64,000 nucleotides of DNA from positions 1,208,501-1,272,500 of the forward strand of contig JAJNNQ010000023.1 in assembly GCA_027886175.1 (NCBI GenBank). The letters run 5' to 3'. Positions 25,601 to 38,600 of the stretch are shown here, piece by piece (the stretch's first letter is position 1; the number at the start of each line of letters is the position of its first letter). The notes beneath the pieces were generated by a model, which saw only the letters and a program-made list of their open reading frames with translations, was not told the DNA's origin and did not search any database. The translations under genes and the position numbers were made by a program. This DNA is from Phylloscopus collybita. Lineage: Eukaryota; Chordata; Aves; Passeriformes; Phylloscopidae.

Positions 25601-28600
25601 ATGGATTTGATGGTGGCCATCAGTAAATCTGCAGCAATGTTAGGAGGTTTCTAAAATCCCACAATTCAGCTAGCCTGGCATGAGCAGTCATGGGGAGGTG
25701 CCTTCAGGCTACAAAAAGGAGCAGTTTGGGCTCCAGCTTTTGCATTAACACGTGAGATTTTATGATCTTAAAGGCCTTTTCCAACCTTGACAATTCTGTG
25801 ACTGCCAAGGGCTCTGCTGTCCCCAGGTTCCCTCTTCTCCATGTGCTGTACAAGCCCACAGGAAAGACTTTGGGTTTCTCCCCATGCCAGTTCACACTCT
25901 TGAGGAGATTAAAAGAGACCCACCATGGAAAGAAGGGGAATAGCTGCAGGCAGCTTTGAGCCCCTGCTGAAGGGGCTCTTCCTGGCATTTTTCATTCCAG
26001 TCTCAGCAGAAATCACTATCCATGACCACACACAGAGCTGCTGCCTTCTTTTCCTCCCAAGCAGCAGCTCCAGCCCATCCATCTCCCCAGCCACGGAGGG
26101 AGAGGAGCCTCGAGGAACTCCTGCTTTTCCCACTCCATACAGGAGGGAATGAATCATTCACACACAAGCGTTGCTGTCACTCGCCAGGAAGAACCATTCT
26201 TTTGCTGCCTCCTGCACCTGGGTGGCTGCTCCACACCCTCCTGTCTTCTGTCAGGGAAGTAAATGAGATTTTTGAAGGTATCTGCACAAGCAGGCAGACA
26301 CCAGCAGCTCCCAGGCAGGGGGATTTAGTGGAGCTGGGTTCCCCACAGGAATGGGCTTTATGGTGGATGAGGACACTGCTGGCAGGGCTTGTCTCTGTCC
26401 CCCAACGCTGGTTTGGGCAGCTCACCATCTCTTACAACCTTCATCTCATGGTCCCTTTTGCAGGAACAAAAGAAACTCCCAAAAAACTGACTCATGTGGA
26501 AAGATGCCAAAACATTTTCATAACCTGCTCCCAGGGATGTCCTCTGGGTAAGGCAGATCTGGTGGTCTTGACCCAGAGGAGGACTGAAGTCCCATGAGAA
26601 GGCAGCTCCTCTGCCAACATTATCCTTCCCATCTCCATAGCTGCCAAGAACCAGCTTATTTAAAAATAATTATAATTCAACCTAATTAACAGATGGATTT
26701 GAAAGTGCATTAATTTTTTTTTTCAAGAGCAATCGCTGGGAGCCGGAGCAGGCAATTCCATGTTTTTTTCACACGTAACAAAAGGCTTAATCTCTGCTTT
26801 AAAAGAAAAAATCTCAACGTAACTCCAAGATTTAGAGTTATTAAAGGCACATCCTGCAACAGCAAAACGCTGCCCACTGAGGCCCTCTAATGACAGAGAG
26901 CAGGGCCTTGGATATCCCTGGGATGCTCCTCCACTCCTGCTCCCTTTGCCTCCTGCTCCTGGGCGAACTGCTGTGGCCACCACAAGCCCTGACCCACCTC
27001 CAGCTGCTGGTGGACTTCCTCAGGCAGCTGCTGGTGGTAGGCCCTCAGCAGCTCGATGGTTTCCTTCAGGGGCTCAAAGATGGCATCAGTGGTGCTCTGA
27101 CGTTCCTTCATGGCCAGCAGGTGACCCATGACCTCCACCAAGGCACCGTAGTCACCTCTCTGTACCTTCCTGCTCAAGCCTCTCTCAGCTGTTTGGAGGA
27201 ACTCGTCCAGGTCAGCCAAGCTGTGGAGCACAAAGCAGGGAAGGAAGCACAGGATGAGGGGCAGTTCCTCTGGAATTAACAGAACTGGAATTCCTGCTCA
27301 GAGGGATCCCTGGGTGTGGCACAGCTTCCTTCAAGGAGCAGAAAGAAACGGTGGGACTTCTCAAGTTGGAGACAAGAGTACCTGAGCAAAGGCAGGGAGC
27401 TCAGGATGGTTCTGGAGGGATGTCTTTGAGAGGATTTTTTACTGAGAGTGGAGAAGCCCTGGCACAGGGTGCCCACAGCAGCTGTGGCTGCCTCTGGACC
27501 CCTGGCAGTGCTCAAGACCAGGCTGGACAGGGCTGGGAACACCCTGGGGCAGTGAAAGGTGTCCATGCCATGGCAGGAGTGGCACTGGGTGGGCTCTAAG
27601 ATCCATTCCAACCCAAACTATTCTGGGATTCTGTGACAGTTTCCACCCCATCTCTTCCACTACAAGAATCCAAGCTCCCCAGGTGAACCTGACACATTCC
27701 AAACCTGTAACAAACAGGGACTGTCCTTCATGCACTGCCCCTCCTGCAGGTGATGCAAATTCACAGCAGTTTAGAAAAGCAACTGGACATTCGTGGGAGG
27801 GGAAAAAAAACCCCAACCCTACAGGACTTTAAAATTAAGATCCTTGTCTCTCAAAGCCCTTGAGCCATAAACCATCACAAGACAAGGAGAATGTTTGGCT
27901 CACATTTCCTCACCTGCTTATCCTGTTCTTAACCTCACCAGCTCCCGGGCACTTTCAGCAGAGGAACAATGGCCTCCTGGGTCTCCAAATGTTTTTTAAG
28001 TGCCTGCTTAAATTCTCTGGATGCTGCTGGGCCTAAAAGTGTCCTTAAATACTTCACCTAATAAAGATTAAACTGCTGAGTCAGGGGCTCTCAATAACAG
28101 CTCCTAAACGCTCGTTCTCTGCCACACAAAACCTCTTTGCAGAGAAATTATCAGAGAGATTTATGGTGCTGAAAAGCGCAGGAGAGATCACATCACCACC
28201 CCGCAGCAGCCTGCTCTTCAGGTGTCCCTGAGCACTCCCCTGGGAGCATCCACAACCTAAGACACCCTTCAGTCCTGACCAAGCTGTGACCAATAAATCA
28301 CCCAAGGCATTGTCCTGCTCAGATCTGAGCAGCTCTTCCCGGCAAGGAGCAGGTGCTAATACAAAAGCTGGAGCCCAAACTGCTCCTTTTTGTAGCCTGA
28401 AGGCACCTCCCTGTGACTGCTCATGCCAGGCTGTCTGAATTGTGGGCTTTCAGAAACCTCCTAACGTTACTGCAGATTTACTGATGGCCACCATCAAATC
28501 CAGTAAAGCGAGCCCAGAGCCCTGGCAGAGATGGGGTTATTTGGTTCAAGAGGAGTGGGCAAACACACACTTTGTCTAACAGCCTACATCAGGTCCCAGG

Positions 28601-31600
28601 GCACTGTCTCAGGGATGTCTCAAGTGATGTTCCTGTCCCCAGTGGCACCAAGTGATGTCTCTGTTCTCAGCTCAGACACCAGCAGAGACCAGGGCACAGA
28701 AGACACAGGGATGGGATGGGATGGGATGGGATGGGATGGGATGGGATGGGATGGGATGGGATGGGATGGGATGGGATGGGATGGGATGGGATGGGAAAGG
28801 ATGGGATGGGATGGGATGGGATGGGATGGGATGGGATGGGATGGGATGGGATGGGATGGGATGGGATGGGATGGGATGGGATGGGATGGGATGGGATGGG
28901 GAATGGATGGGATGGGGAATGGATGGGATGGGGAATGGATGGGATGGGATGGGATGGGATGAATTGGGGTGGGATGGGATGGGATTGGGATGGGATGGGA
29001 TGGGATGGGATGGAGCTGCTGTGCAGCATGGCCCCTTCTCTTGCTCCTGTGTTAGCTCTGGAGGCTATCACAGCTCTGAGGAGCTGCCAGAGCTCCAGGA
29101 GCATTTGGACAACGCTCCCAGGGATGCACAGGGTGGGATTGTCAGGGTATCTGTGCAGGGCCAGGAGCTGCACTGGATGGCTCTTGTGGATCCCTTCCAA
29201 CCCAGGCTATTCCATGATTCTCTAACTGACTTGGCCATCCGTGTGAAATCACAGAATGCCCAGGTTGGAAGGGACCTCCAAGATCATCGAGTCCAACCCG
29301 AAAAGGGAGAGGTGAGAGAGGTGAGGAGAGAGGGAGAGAGAAAGCCCTGATACCCCAACTAATCCATGGCACCCAGTGCCACACCCAGTCTTGTTTTAAA
29401 CCCTTCCAGGGATGGTGACTCCACCATTCAGAGAGAAATGCCCACCCAGCAGCAGCAGCCCCAGCTCTCACCTGCGCCTGACGTGGTCCAGGAGGTGCTG
29501 CTTGAACACCAAGCTCCACCTTTTGATCTCATTGAGCAGGGCTGCCTTGAAGGGCCGCGCGTCGAGCCTCAGCCAGCCCTGGAAGGTGCGCAGGGGCTGC
29601 ATGGCCGCCACCTCCTCGTAGAGCCGCTCGTAGGAACTGATCTGCTCCCTGAACTGCTGCAGGGCTGGTGGTGGTGCCTCGGGGCTGCCCTCCTGGCCCG
29701 GGCCGTGCTGCAGCAGCAGCTGGCGGCACAGCTCCCGCCGGTCCTCCCCGCAGAGGTGCGAGAAGCGCTCCAGCCCCGCGCGGTGCTCCCGGCACGCGGC
29801 CGCCGCCGCCCCGGCGCGGAACAGCAGCTCCTGGCGGGCTGAGAACAGCTCGGGCATCTCCTCCAGGGCAGCCTGGGAGCAGGGGGGAAAAGGGAGGGAA
29901 AATGCAAAAAGGAGGGAAAAGGAGGGAAAAGGAGGGAAAAGGAGGGAAAAGGAGGGAAAAGGAGGGAAAAGGAGGGAAAAGGAGGGAAAAGGAGGGAAAA
30001 GGAGGGAAAAGGAGGGAAAAGGAGGGAAACGAGGAAAAGGGATAAAAAAGGAAGAAAAAGGAGGAAAAAGGAGGAGAAGGGGGGGAAGGGGGAAAAAGGA
30101 GGAAAAAGGAGGAAAAAGGAGGGAAAGGGAAGAAAAAGGAGGAAAAAGGAGAAAAAGGAGGAAAAGGAGGAAAAGGAGGAAAAGGGAGGAAAAGGGAGGA
30201 AAAGGGAGGAAAAGGGAGGAAAAGGGAGGAAAAGGGAGGAAAAGGGGGGAAAAGGGGGGAAAAGGGGGGAAAAGGGGGGAAAGGGGGGAAAGGGGGGAAA
30301 GGGGGAAAAAGGAGGGAAAGGGAGGGAAAGGGAGGGAAACAGGAGAAAAGGAGGGAAAAGGAGGGAAAAGGAAGGAAAAGGGGAGGAAGGGGAAGAAAGG
30401 GAGGGAAAAGGAGGAAAAGGAGGGGGGAAAGGGGGGGAAAGGGGGAGGTGAGAGAGGTGAGGAGAGAGGGAGAGGGAGAGAGAAAGGAAAGAGGAGGGGA
30501 AAGGAGCGTTTGGACAATGCTCCCAGGGATGCACGGGGTGGGATTGGAGAGAAAGGGAGAAAGGAGGGAAGAGGGAAAAGAAGGAAGGGAAAGGGGAAAG
30601 AGGAGCGTGGAAAAAAGAGGGGAAAGAGGAGAGTGGAAAGAAGAGGGGAAAGGAGGGAAGAGGGAAAGGAGGAAGGAGGGAGAGGAGACAGAAAATGGGA
30701 GAAAGGAGAGGAGAAAGAGGAGAGAAAGGGGAGAAGGGAGAGAAAAGAAAGGAGAAGATAGAGGAGAGAGTGGAGAAGGAGAAGGAGGGGAGAGCACAGT
30801 GACTTTGGAGCAGGTGGCACCTCCTCTGCCTGCCCCCCAGGCTGGGGAAGCCCTGCAGCACAGACCTGGTAGTGGCAGAAGCCTCTGTGCTCAGCCAGCC
30901 GGGGCACCAGCGAGGAGATGTGGAAGATGCCCTGGAGAAGACTTTCCACCATGTCACAGAAGCCATCGTTGGTGCCAGGGTCCAAGGGAGGGTGAAACAC
31001 CAAATCTGGGATCACCAAATCCAGCTGCACCTCAAAGAGGGGAGGGAGCCCTGCCTTGGGATCTGGTAGGGAAGAACAGAGGTGTCAGGATCTTTTTCAA
31101 GGAACCTTGAGCCACCACCAACATCTTCTTACAAGGTGCCAGATGCCCTGCAGAGGCAGCAGGAGGGTGGCAGACACTCACTGGTGTCTGCACAGTCCAC
31201 GGGGCTGTTGGCAAACAAGCTGTGCTGTGGTACCCACCAAAGACAGTGGGGAACAGATGAGACACAAGTGATTTAAGGACCAGAAAACACCCTGAGGAGC
31301 AAAGGCTTGAAGAGACCAGGCTCTTCAGCTAATGCAGAGGGAGTCTGAGAGCTGAACAGTGCCAGCATGGAAGTGCCTGCAGAGGAGGAAAGCAACAGGA
31401 ACCAAGTAGCTCTTAAATTTAGGGAGGAAGCCTCAGTTGTCTCTGTCCATGAACCCTTGCACACAGTGCACAGTCACCTCCATCCCTCCCCCTGAGCAAG
31501 CCAGTGAGCAGTGATGGAGTCACCCTCCCCTTCTGGAGGCTCCAGTGCCAGAGGAAAGCCAGGAAGAAGAGAACAACCACTAAGTGTGAGGGAGCACAAG

Positions 31601-34600
31601 CAGAGGTGTCTCCTTGGAGGGGCTGAGCAGCCACTGCAGGCAGGGGACAGGAGCCAGGCGTCACCTGTGTTCTCCAGGAGGTACTGGAGGGAGCACTGGA
31701 TGGCAGTGAAGAATCCCTCCAGGACTATCTCATCCACATAATCCAAATAAACCTTCCAGGCATCAGAGGCTGGGTCTGCAAGGAGGAGGCTCTGGTTCTC
31801 CTGGAAGACAAAGAAGATGCCTTCACAAACAAGAGGGCTGAGTCTGTCCTAAGGAGAGCTGCCCACAGCCAAGGGCTGATGCTGGGCAGCACAGGAGTGT
31901 CAGCCTTGTGGGGGAGGATCTTCCTGCTGGGGCACGCCCATGGTTTGCTCCTGGCAAGGGCTGCTTGGTCTCCAGGATCACTTCAAGGTGAACGTGGAGG
32001 GAAGAAGAGCCTTAGAAAGTCTCTTCCACATGTTCTCCTCCCTCTGCTCTGAGGCCAGGGGGCTTGGGGCTGCTCTGCACCCCCTGGGGCAGGGAGAACT
32101 GGGGGGTCTCAAAGGCCCATCCTGATGAACCCATCTGGTCCTCCTCAGAGCCCAAGGCCAGGCAGTGACCCTCAGGAATGGGCCTGTAACCCATTTCCCT
32201 CCAGGCCAGGGGCTGTCCCTGACATGCACAACACCTGGCTCCAGGCAGGTGAGGAGCAGAGCTTTGGGTCTTCTCCTGGCCCGCTGGGGCCTCTGAGCTC
32301 CGGGAAACACCAAGATTTGGGACAGAAGCTTTTCTCCTGCTCCACAGAAGGACATCAAGCCTGAAACCGAAGGGTCAGCCTGTGTTCTCAGGTAAACACC
32401 TCTTTTCCTTGCAGCAGCATCCCAAACCCGATGCAGCACTCCCCTCTAGTGGCTCTCCAGCAGCCAGGGCTGGAGCCAGCCCCTTCCCTGGGCTGCAGCT
32501 GCTGTGGGTCCTGCCCCAGGCTGGCAGCCAGCCCCACTCCCCACTCCAGCTCACCCTTCAGAGGCAGCATCCATTAACACCAGATCAGCTTTTCAGCTGG
32601 GTTCTGGGCGTTCCTTGAAGGTGAAGCAGCTCTGGACATTTTCAAGGACACCACAGAGCCTCTGAGGAGCCCCCCAGCCCTGAAGGTGCCCCCTGACCTT
32701 CAGCAGAGAGTGGATCCTGTGCCCAGCCTCCCTGACCAGGCGGTAGCGCCGATCCAGGCGCTGCTGGCACTCCTCCAGGCTCAGCACTGACTCCCTTTTG
32801 CAATCCCTCCTCTCGAAGATGGGAGAGCCCCACGAGTGCACCACCCTCTGGATCTCCTGAACGTTGTCCTTGGCTTTCTGCACCCTCTGCTCCAGGTCCC
32901 AGATGTCACCCATCACCCCGGAGATGCGATCCCGGACACCTGGGCAGGACAAGGTGATCCATCAGCTGCCTGCAGAGCTGGCCAAGCTCTGGTGTTCTCT
33001 CCTTTTCCCCTGCTCTCATGTACTTCTCACTCATCCTTAAGGTAAGAGATTCTCCACCTCGAGCAGCAGGGCCACCTCTACCTCTCTCCTGATGATGCTG
33101 GTCAAGATTAACAATGACACGGACTCTGATCTTTTCAGAAGGCTGAAGCGACTGTAAATTTATCTTTATTCCCCAGGAATTTCTTCCCTTTATGCTATTT
33201 TACAAAGAACCCACCCCCCAAGGGGTGGAAGAAAGACAAATTTCTTCAATCACATTGGTCAAGTCAGAGGGACATCAAGAAGAAGTCCCTCCTAGGGAAA
33301 GGAATGTGAACATAGTTTACAGTCAGGAAAATGTGGCTCTTGTTGGCAGAACAGTGCCTGGGAAAGAGTTTCAGAGAAACCAAAGCATCACAGGCACCAA
33401 CCATGACTACATCCTACCCCACCAGAGGCTCTCCTCCCCAGAGCCTGGGCTAAACCTGAGGGGAGCAGGATCCTGTCCACAGCCCCAGCGGATCCAGGGA
33501 ATGTGGAAAGGAGCAGGCATACCAGGAGCTGCTCCTCACCTCCCCACCACGCCAGAGAGTGCCCTGTCCTGCTGGGAACTGCCTTGGGAATAGGGAGCAG
33601 AGGCTGGGCACACGGGGTGGGGGGCATGAGGAGACCCAGGTGTCACACGGAGCCAGCTCACCCTCCGTCTTCCAGGTCAGTGTTTCTTCTGCCTCTCTCA
33701 GCTTCAAGTCAATGTCCTGCAGCTGCCCTTGCACCAGGGGGTATTCCACCTCCAGCACCGTTCTCAGGACCTTGTTGTAGCTGTTCCCCATCAGCTCCAG
33801 GCTGGCCACCAGCTGCTGGAAGGATTCCTTGCAGGAATAGACCTCAGCTGCTGCTGGGGGGATGGCTCCTGCCCTGCTGCCCTGCAGGTAGCTGACCTCC
33901 CTCAGCACCGACACCAGCTGGGGAGGGAAGGCACAGAGCTGAGCACAGCACAGTCCTGCCAGCTCCTGGAGCTCCCTCCAGCCCATTTCTGAGCATCACA
34001 GGGAGTTCCTGCTGGTTTGTTCCCAAAGCTGGAAAGGGACAAGTGTTCAGCCCCACAGCACAAACAAGGGTGGCTGGAGGGAGGAACAAGAAGGATGGGA
34101 CTGCAGAACCTGCAGCTGGGATTGGACAATTCAACCCCAAGGTGCAAATGGACCCAAAGTGATCCAAGTGTCAGACCTGGTGACCCTTTGTCCATTTTGG
34201 GACCATTTTGGGTCCCCCTTGGGTGCAGCCCTGGCCAGGCTCTTGTCCTGCCCAAGGTGTACCCTAAAGGCCTTTTAATAAATATCTGCTTTATTCTCTG
34301 AGCTCTGCCCAGCCTCTGCTCCAGCTCAGCCTCCCCAAGGCACCACTCCCACCTGGGGATCAAAGTTGACCGTGATCAGTTTGGTCTGCGGGTCTCGCCG
34401 GATGAGAGGCTGAGCGAGGTTGTACTGGGATTTCTCTGAGACTGTCTGGGACCAGTCCAAATACAGCTTTTCCTGATACCTGCCAGGAAAGAGAAACATG
34501 CACCAGGTAGTTACCAGGTCACAGAGTGCAGCTGTAACTGAGTGGAAGCCAAGTCCACTCTGAGGACTGAAGGAATGTTCAAAACCCATCCATGCCACCT

Positions 34601-35649
34601 CCACAAACAACAGTGCTTCCAAGACAAACACCCCCCCCAAAAAAAAAAAAAACCAGTGGGAGCATCAAGCCAGGAGGGCAAAGCTCTCTCAAGTTCCAGT
34701 TTTAGCAGAGAATTCAGATTTGGGGATGGATTTTCCAAAGCATTTAGCCTCAGGTGATGTATCAGCAGGTGGGGGGTTCCAAAGGTGAACAGAGACTTCT
34801 CCCAGCCCAGCCTTTCCACCAGAGCAGCTCCTCCACCCCACAGCAGCTTGTTCTGCTGGGTTGGAAGAGAGCCCCTGTTCCTCCCCTGCAGGTTGGATAT
34901 CAGGAAAAAGTTTTTCACTGAAAGAATAATGAAGTCCTGGAATGTTCTGCCCGGGGAGGTGGTGGAGTCACCATCCCTGGAGGTGTTTAAAACAAGACTG
35001 GATGTGGCACTGGGTGCCATGGTTTAGTTGAGATGTTAGAGCTGAGTTGGACTTGATCTGAAGGTCTCTTCCAACCCAGAAATTCTGTGATTCTGTGATT
35101 CTCACCTGAAGCCAGCCCAGCAAACCTGTGGCACCCAGTGACAGGCTCCCTCCTCCTCTCCCACCAGGAAACTCCCTCGGGCTTTGAAAAGGACATTCCC
35201 AAGCCCTGGGCTGCCAAACCTTCTGGAAGGTGGCTTAGGGGAGGGGAGCCCTGCCCCAGCCCCCTGTACCTGTCGAGCAGCTGGAGCATTTCTTCATATT
35301 TCTGCAGCAGCCTTCTTCCAAGGGCAGAGTCCAGGCTCCTGGCAGCACAACAGACAGAGGGGTCACCTTCAGTGCTGGGGGCTGAGCTCTGCATTTACCC
35401 CACGGTCTGCAGGCACAGCCTGCTTGGATTTCACCCCCAGTCCTCTCCCTGTGCCCTCCTCCCTCTGGTGCTTCCATGCTGGAAAATGGGGAGCAGCAGC
35501 AGGGATGGGAGATGAGAGAAGGGCCCGGGGCTGCTGGGAAAAATCAGTTCCCAAACATCACTTCTAAATATTTTTACTCTTGACAGCTTTCTGCCACAGT
35601 TGTGCCCCACTAGGTGCAGGTCCCAGCTGTGTATTTTTATATATGTATA

Positions 35650-35682
<33 letters not shown>

Positions 35683-38600
35683 ATATATGTGTATATATAT
35701 ATATATATACACCAGCTGAATGTTTGTATAATGCACAGAAAATAAAAATCATGCAATAACATATATTGTGTAGATCATATCTAAAATACATAATATATAT
35801 CTCTATATACACATATCCTCATTTTTCCTTTTCAATCCTTTCTCCCTCTCCAGCTGCACAGGGGAGGGAGCCTCACACCACTCTGCTGAAGGACTTGTCT
35901 TTAGCTGCTCCTGAACAGAGGGGTAAAATCAATGCCAAATGCAGGGAATTTCAGCCCTGCTTTGTTTTCCTGATCTCGGGTGATTATTCCTTTGTTTAAC
36001 GCTGAGGAAATTACCTTCTGCCAATACCCAGGAGCTGGGCTGCTCCCAGGGAGCTCCTGGGGACCATGCTGAGAGGGACTACAGTGGGAAAGGTTGCAAT
36101 ACATATTTTAACTGCAGCCTAGGGCTGTGCTAAAAGCTGAGGGAGCCCATCTGCCTCTCAATCGCTTCAAAACCAATCCAACTCAAGAGCTTCTTTAAAA
36201 AAACAAAGAGGGCAGGGAGGTGAGAGGGCACCCACTTCTCACCTCTTCACCAAGGGCTGCTTCAGCTGCAGCCACTGGGGTAGCACCCAACACAGAATAG
36301 AACACCTAAAGATCGACCAGAGATTTCCAAAGGGTCTCCAAGTCACTTATCTGGAGCAGACACTCACAGCCATGGGATGTGCCTGAAGTGCTCCAAGGGC
36401 CCCTGGATCCTGGCTCTCAGCTCCTGTGCCCAGGCCAGCGCTCCAGCCACGGGAGGGACGTTCTTGTGCAGGGGGGGGAAGCCTGGCAGGGCACAGGGAA
36501 CAGCATTTCATCAGCCCTGCAACCCCACAGCACTGCCCTGGGCTCCAGGCTTCTCCCCTGAAATCCTGCCTCTGGCACAGCACGTGGGTCTGGGACCTAC
36601 AAACCCCCCCAGTGCCTCTGGATTTGGGATAAGGGATCAGAGGAGAAGCCTGGCATGTCCTGGGGGCAGACTGGGGTGAATCCTCTGCTCCCCACAGACA
36701 CTGAGGAAGGGGTTTCTGGCTGGGAGCTGCTTGTGACCATCCCATCTCAGAGGCACACAGCACAACACTCCCCAAAGCCACAGCAGATGCTGGACTGGTG
36801 CTCCATGAACCTCCCCATCCCCTCTGTTACCCTGCCCTGGTTCCAGCAGTGCTGCCTCTCCTGGCAGCAGAGCAAGCCTTGCTGAGGCTGCTGCTCAGAA
36901 CAAGACACACTAATCCTCACTGCCTGACAGGAGTTTACCTGTTCCCTCCTGTGCCAGCATTCCCAGGAAAGAATAACAAACCCAGAAAAGGCTGATGGAA
37001 GCCTGAATTCCCCCCTCCCCCTTGAAAAGCTCAGCATGTGCCTTCAGTCCCAGCCACATCTCACACACACTCATATTTAAAACGAGGATATTGGCATTGC
37101 TCTCATGAGCATTCCCAGGCACTTCTCTTCCCAGAAGCCAAAACCCTTTGCAATTTGGGAAATCCTGGCTTCCTGAGCAAAAGCAAATTATTTCTCCCCA
37201 CTCCCCCTCCCTCCCAATAAACCAGTTTAAATCCAGTCTCCTGTGAAATCAGTTTTCCTCCTCTCAGGGCACCCACCGAGCTGCAGCCCTGCCTGGGTGT
37301 GGCTGCTGAAGGTGAGCCTGGCCTGGTCCAGGGCAGTGTTGAACATGCTGAGCAGGACAGGGACCTTGGCAGCAGCAACTGCAGCCAACACAGGGCGCTG
37401 CAGAAGGTTCTGGAACATGGCCAGCAGCTGGGCAGGGAAAAAAACAGGAGAAAAAAAAAATAAAATAAAAAGTCACACTCCTGCACAAAGCCCCACTGGG
37501 ATTTTCCTCACTGAGCTTTGTCTTCCTCAGGAACTGAAAGGTCTGCACTGATGGACATTCTGTCAGAGGGAAGGTTTTCCACCCTCTGCTTTCCCAAGTA
37601 GTTCCTGACTTTCATGGAATCATTAAGGTTTGAAAAGAACTCCAGGATCACCTCTGACTGAATCCCACCACTAAACCTTATCACAAAGGATGCCTTTGTC
37701 ACAGAAGTGCTCAGACCTTCTCTGTGGGTGAACCATAACAGCCATTCTTCCAAATGGCTTCAACATTTGCTATTTAAAAAAACAACCAAACCACAGCAAC
37801 TCAGAGATAAATGCTGTCCCTCATCATTTTCTACAGTCTTTTTTTACAATTATACTGATTTTTTTGTTTTTCTTTCCAGAAAATACCATTTGCTTTCTGA
37901 GGGGTTTACATTCCCCATTCTAAGGGAAACTCCAGCTTTCCCTGGCAGATTTCCAAACCAGGACACCCACCCAAGCCCAACCCCACAGTGCTGCTGTCCC
38001 AGCAGCTCCAGCACTGCCTGGCCTCTCCTTGGGGCTCAGGGACACAGGAGGGAGGGGACAGCCAGACCTTGAAGAGGTGCTCCAGGCCTGGGGCATCACT
38101 GAAGGCCTGGCTGAACACGGTGCCCAGCCGGTGGTCAAGGTCCTCCACCTTCTGCTGGAAGGCCAAGGCATCCTGCTCAAACTCCTGTGGGCAGGGAGCA
38201 GCAAGTCCTGAGCTGTCAGAGGGCACTGGGGAAGTGCCTGCCACCTCCCATCCCAGGGATATTCCCTGTTCTTATTCACCAGGAACTAAAACACCCCTCT
38301 GGGTGTTGTGAATCAAGGACACTTCTGTCCCGTTCCCATGGCCCTCCAGGATGGACCCACAGTCTAACAAGTGCTAACTTCAGCCTGGAGGTTATTTCCA
38401 CACTCTCTCAACTCTGAAGACCACACCACCACCCCAAAAACCCACAGAAGCACTCGCTGAACCAAGCAAGGTGTGCTAGACTCAAGCTGTGCCAGGGGAA
38501 CTTTAGGTTCCTCTAGATATCCAGAAAAAAATTCCTCACTGAAAGAGTGACTGGGCTCTGGAATCACCTGCCCAGGGAGGGGCTGGAGCCTCTGCTCCTG

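Noticed and set aside
28531..29350. Plus-strand (GMGWD)n-type frames
   Set aside because: Translation of the GGGAT pentanucleotide in three frames.
29472..29872. Possibility that exon 17's Ala/Arg-rich first half is mis-called intron
   Set aside because: Removing it would break the length agreement with the family and the phase with exon 16; EDRRE and the following residues keep the alignment.
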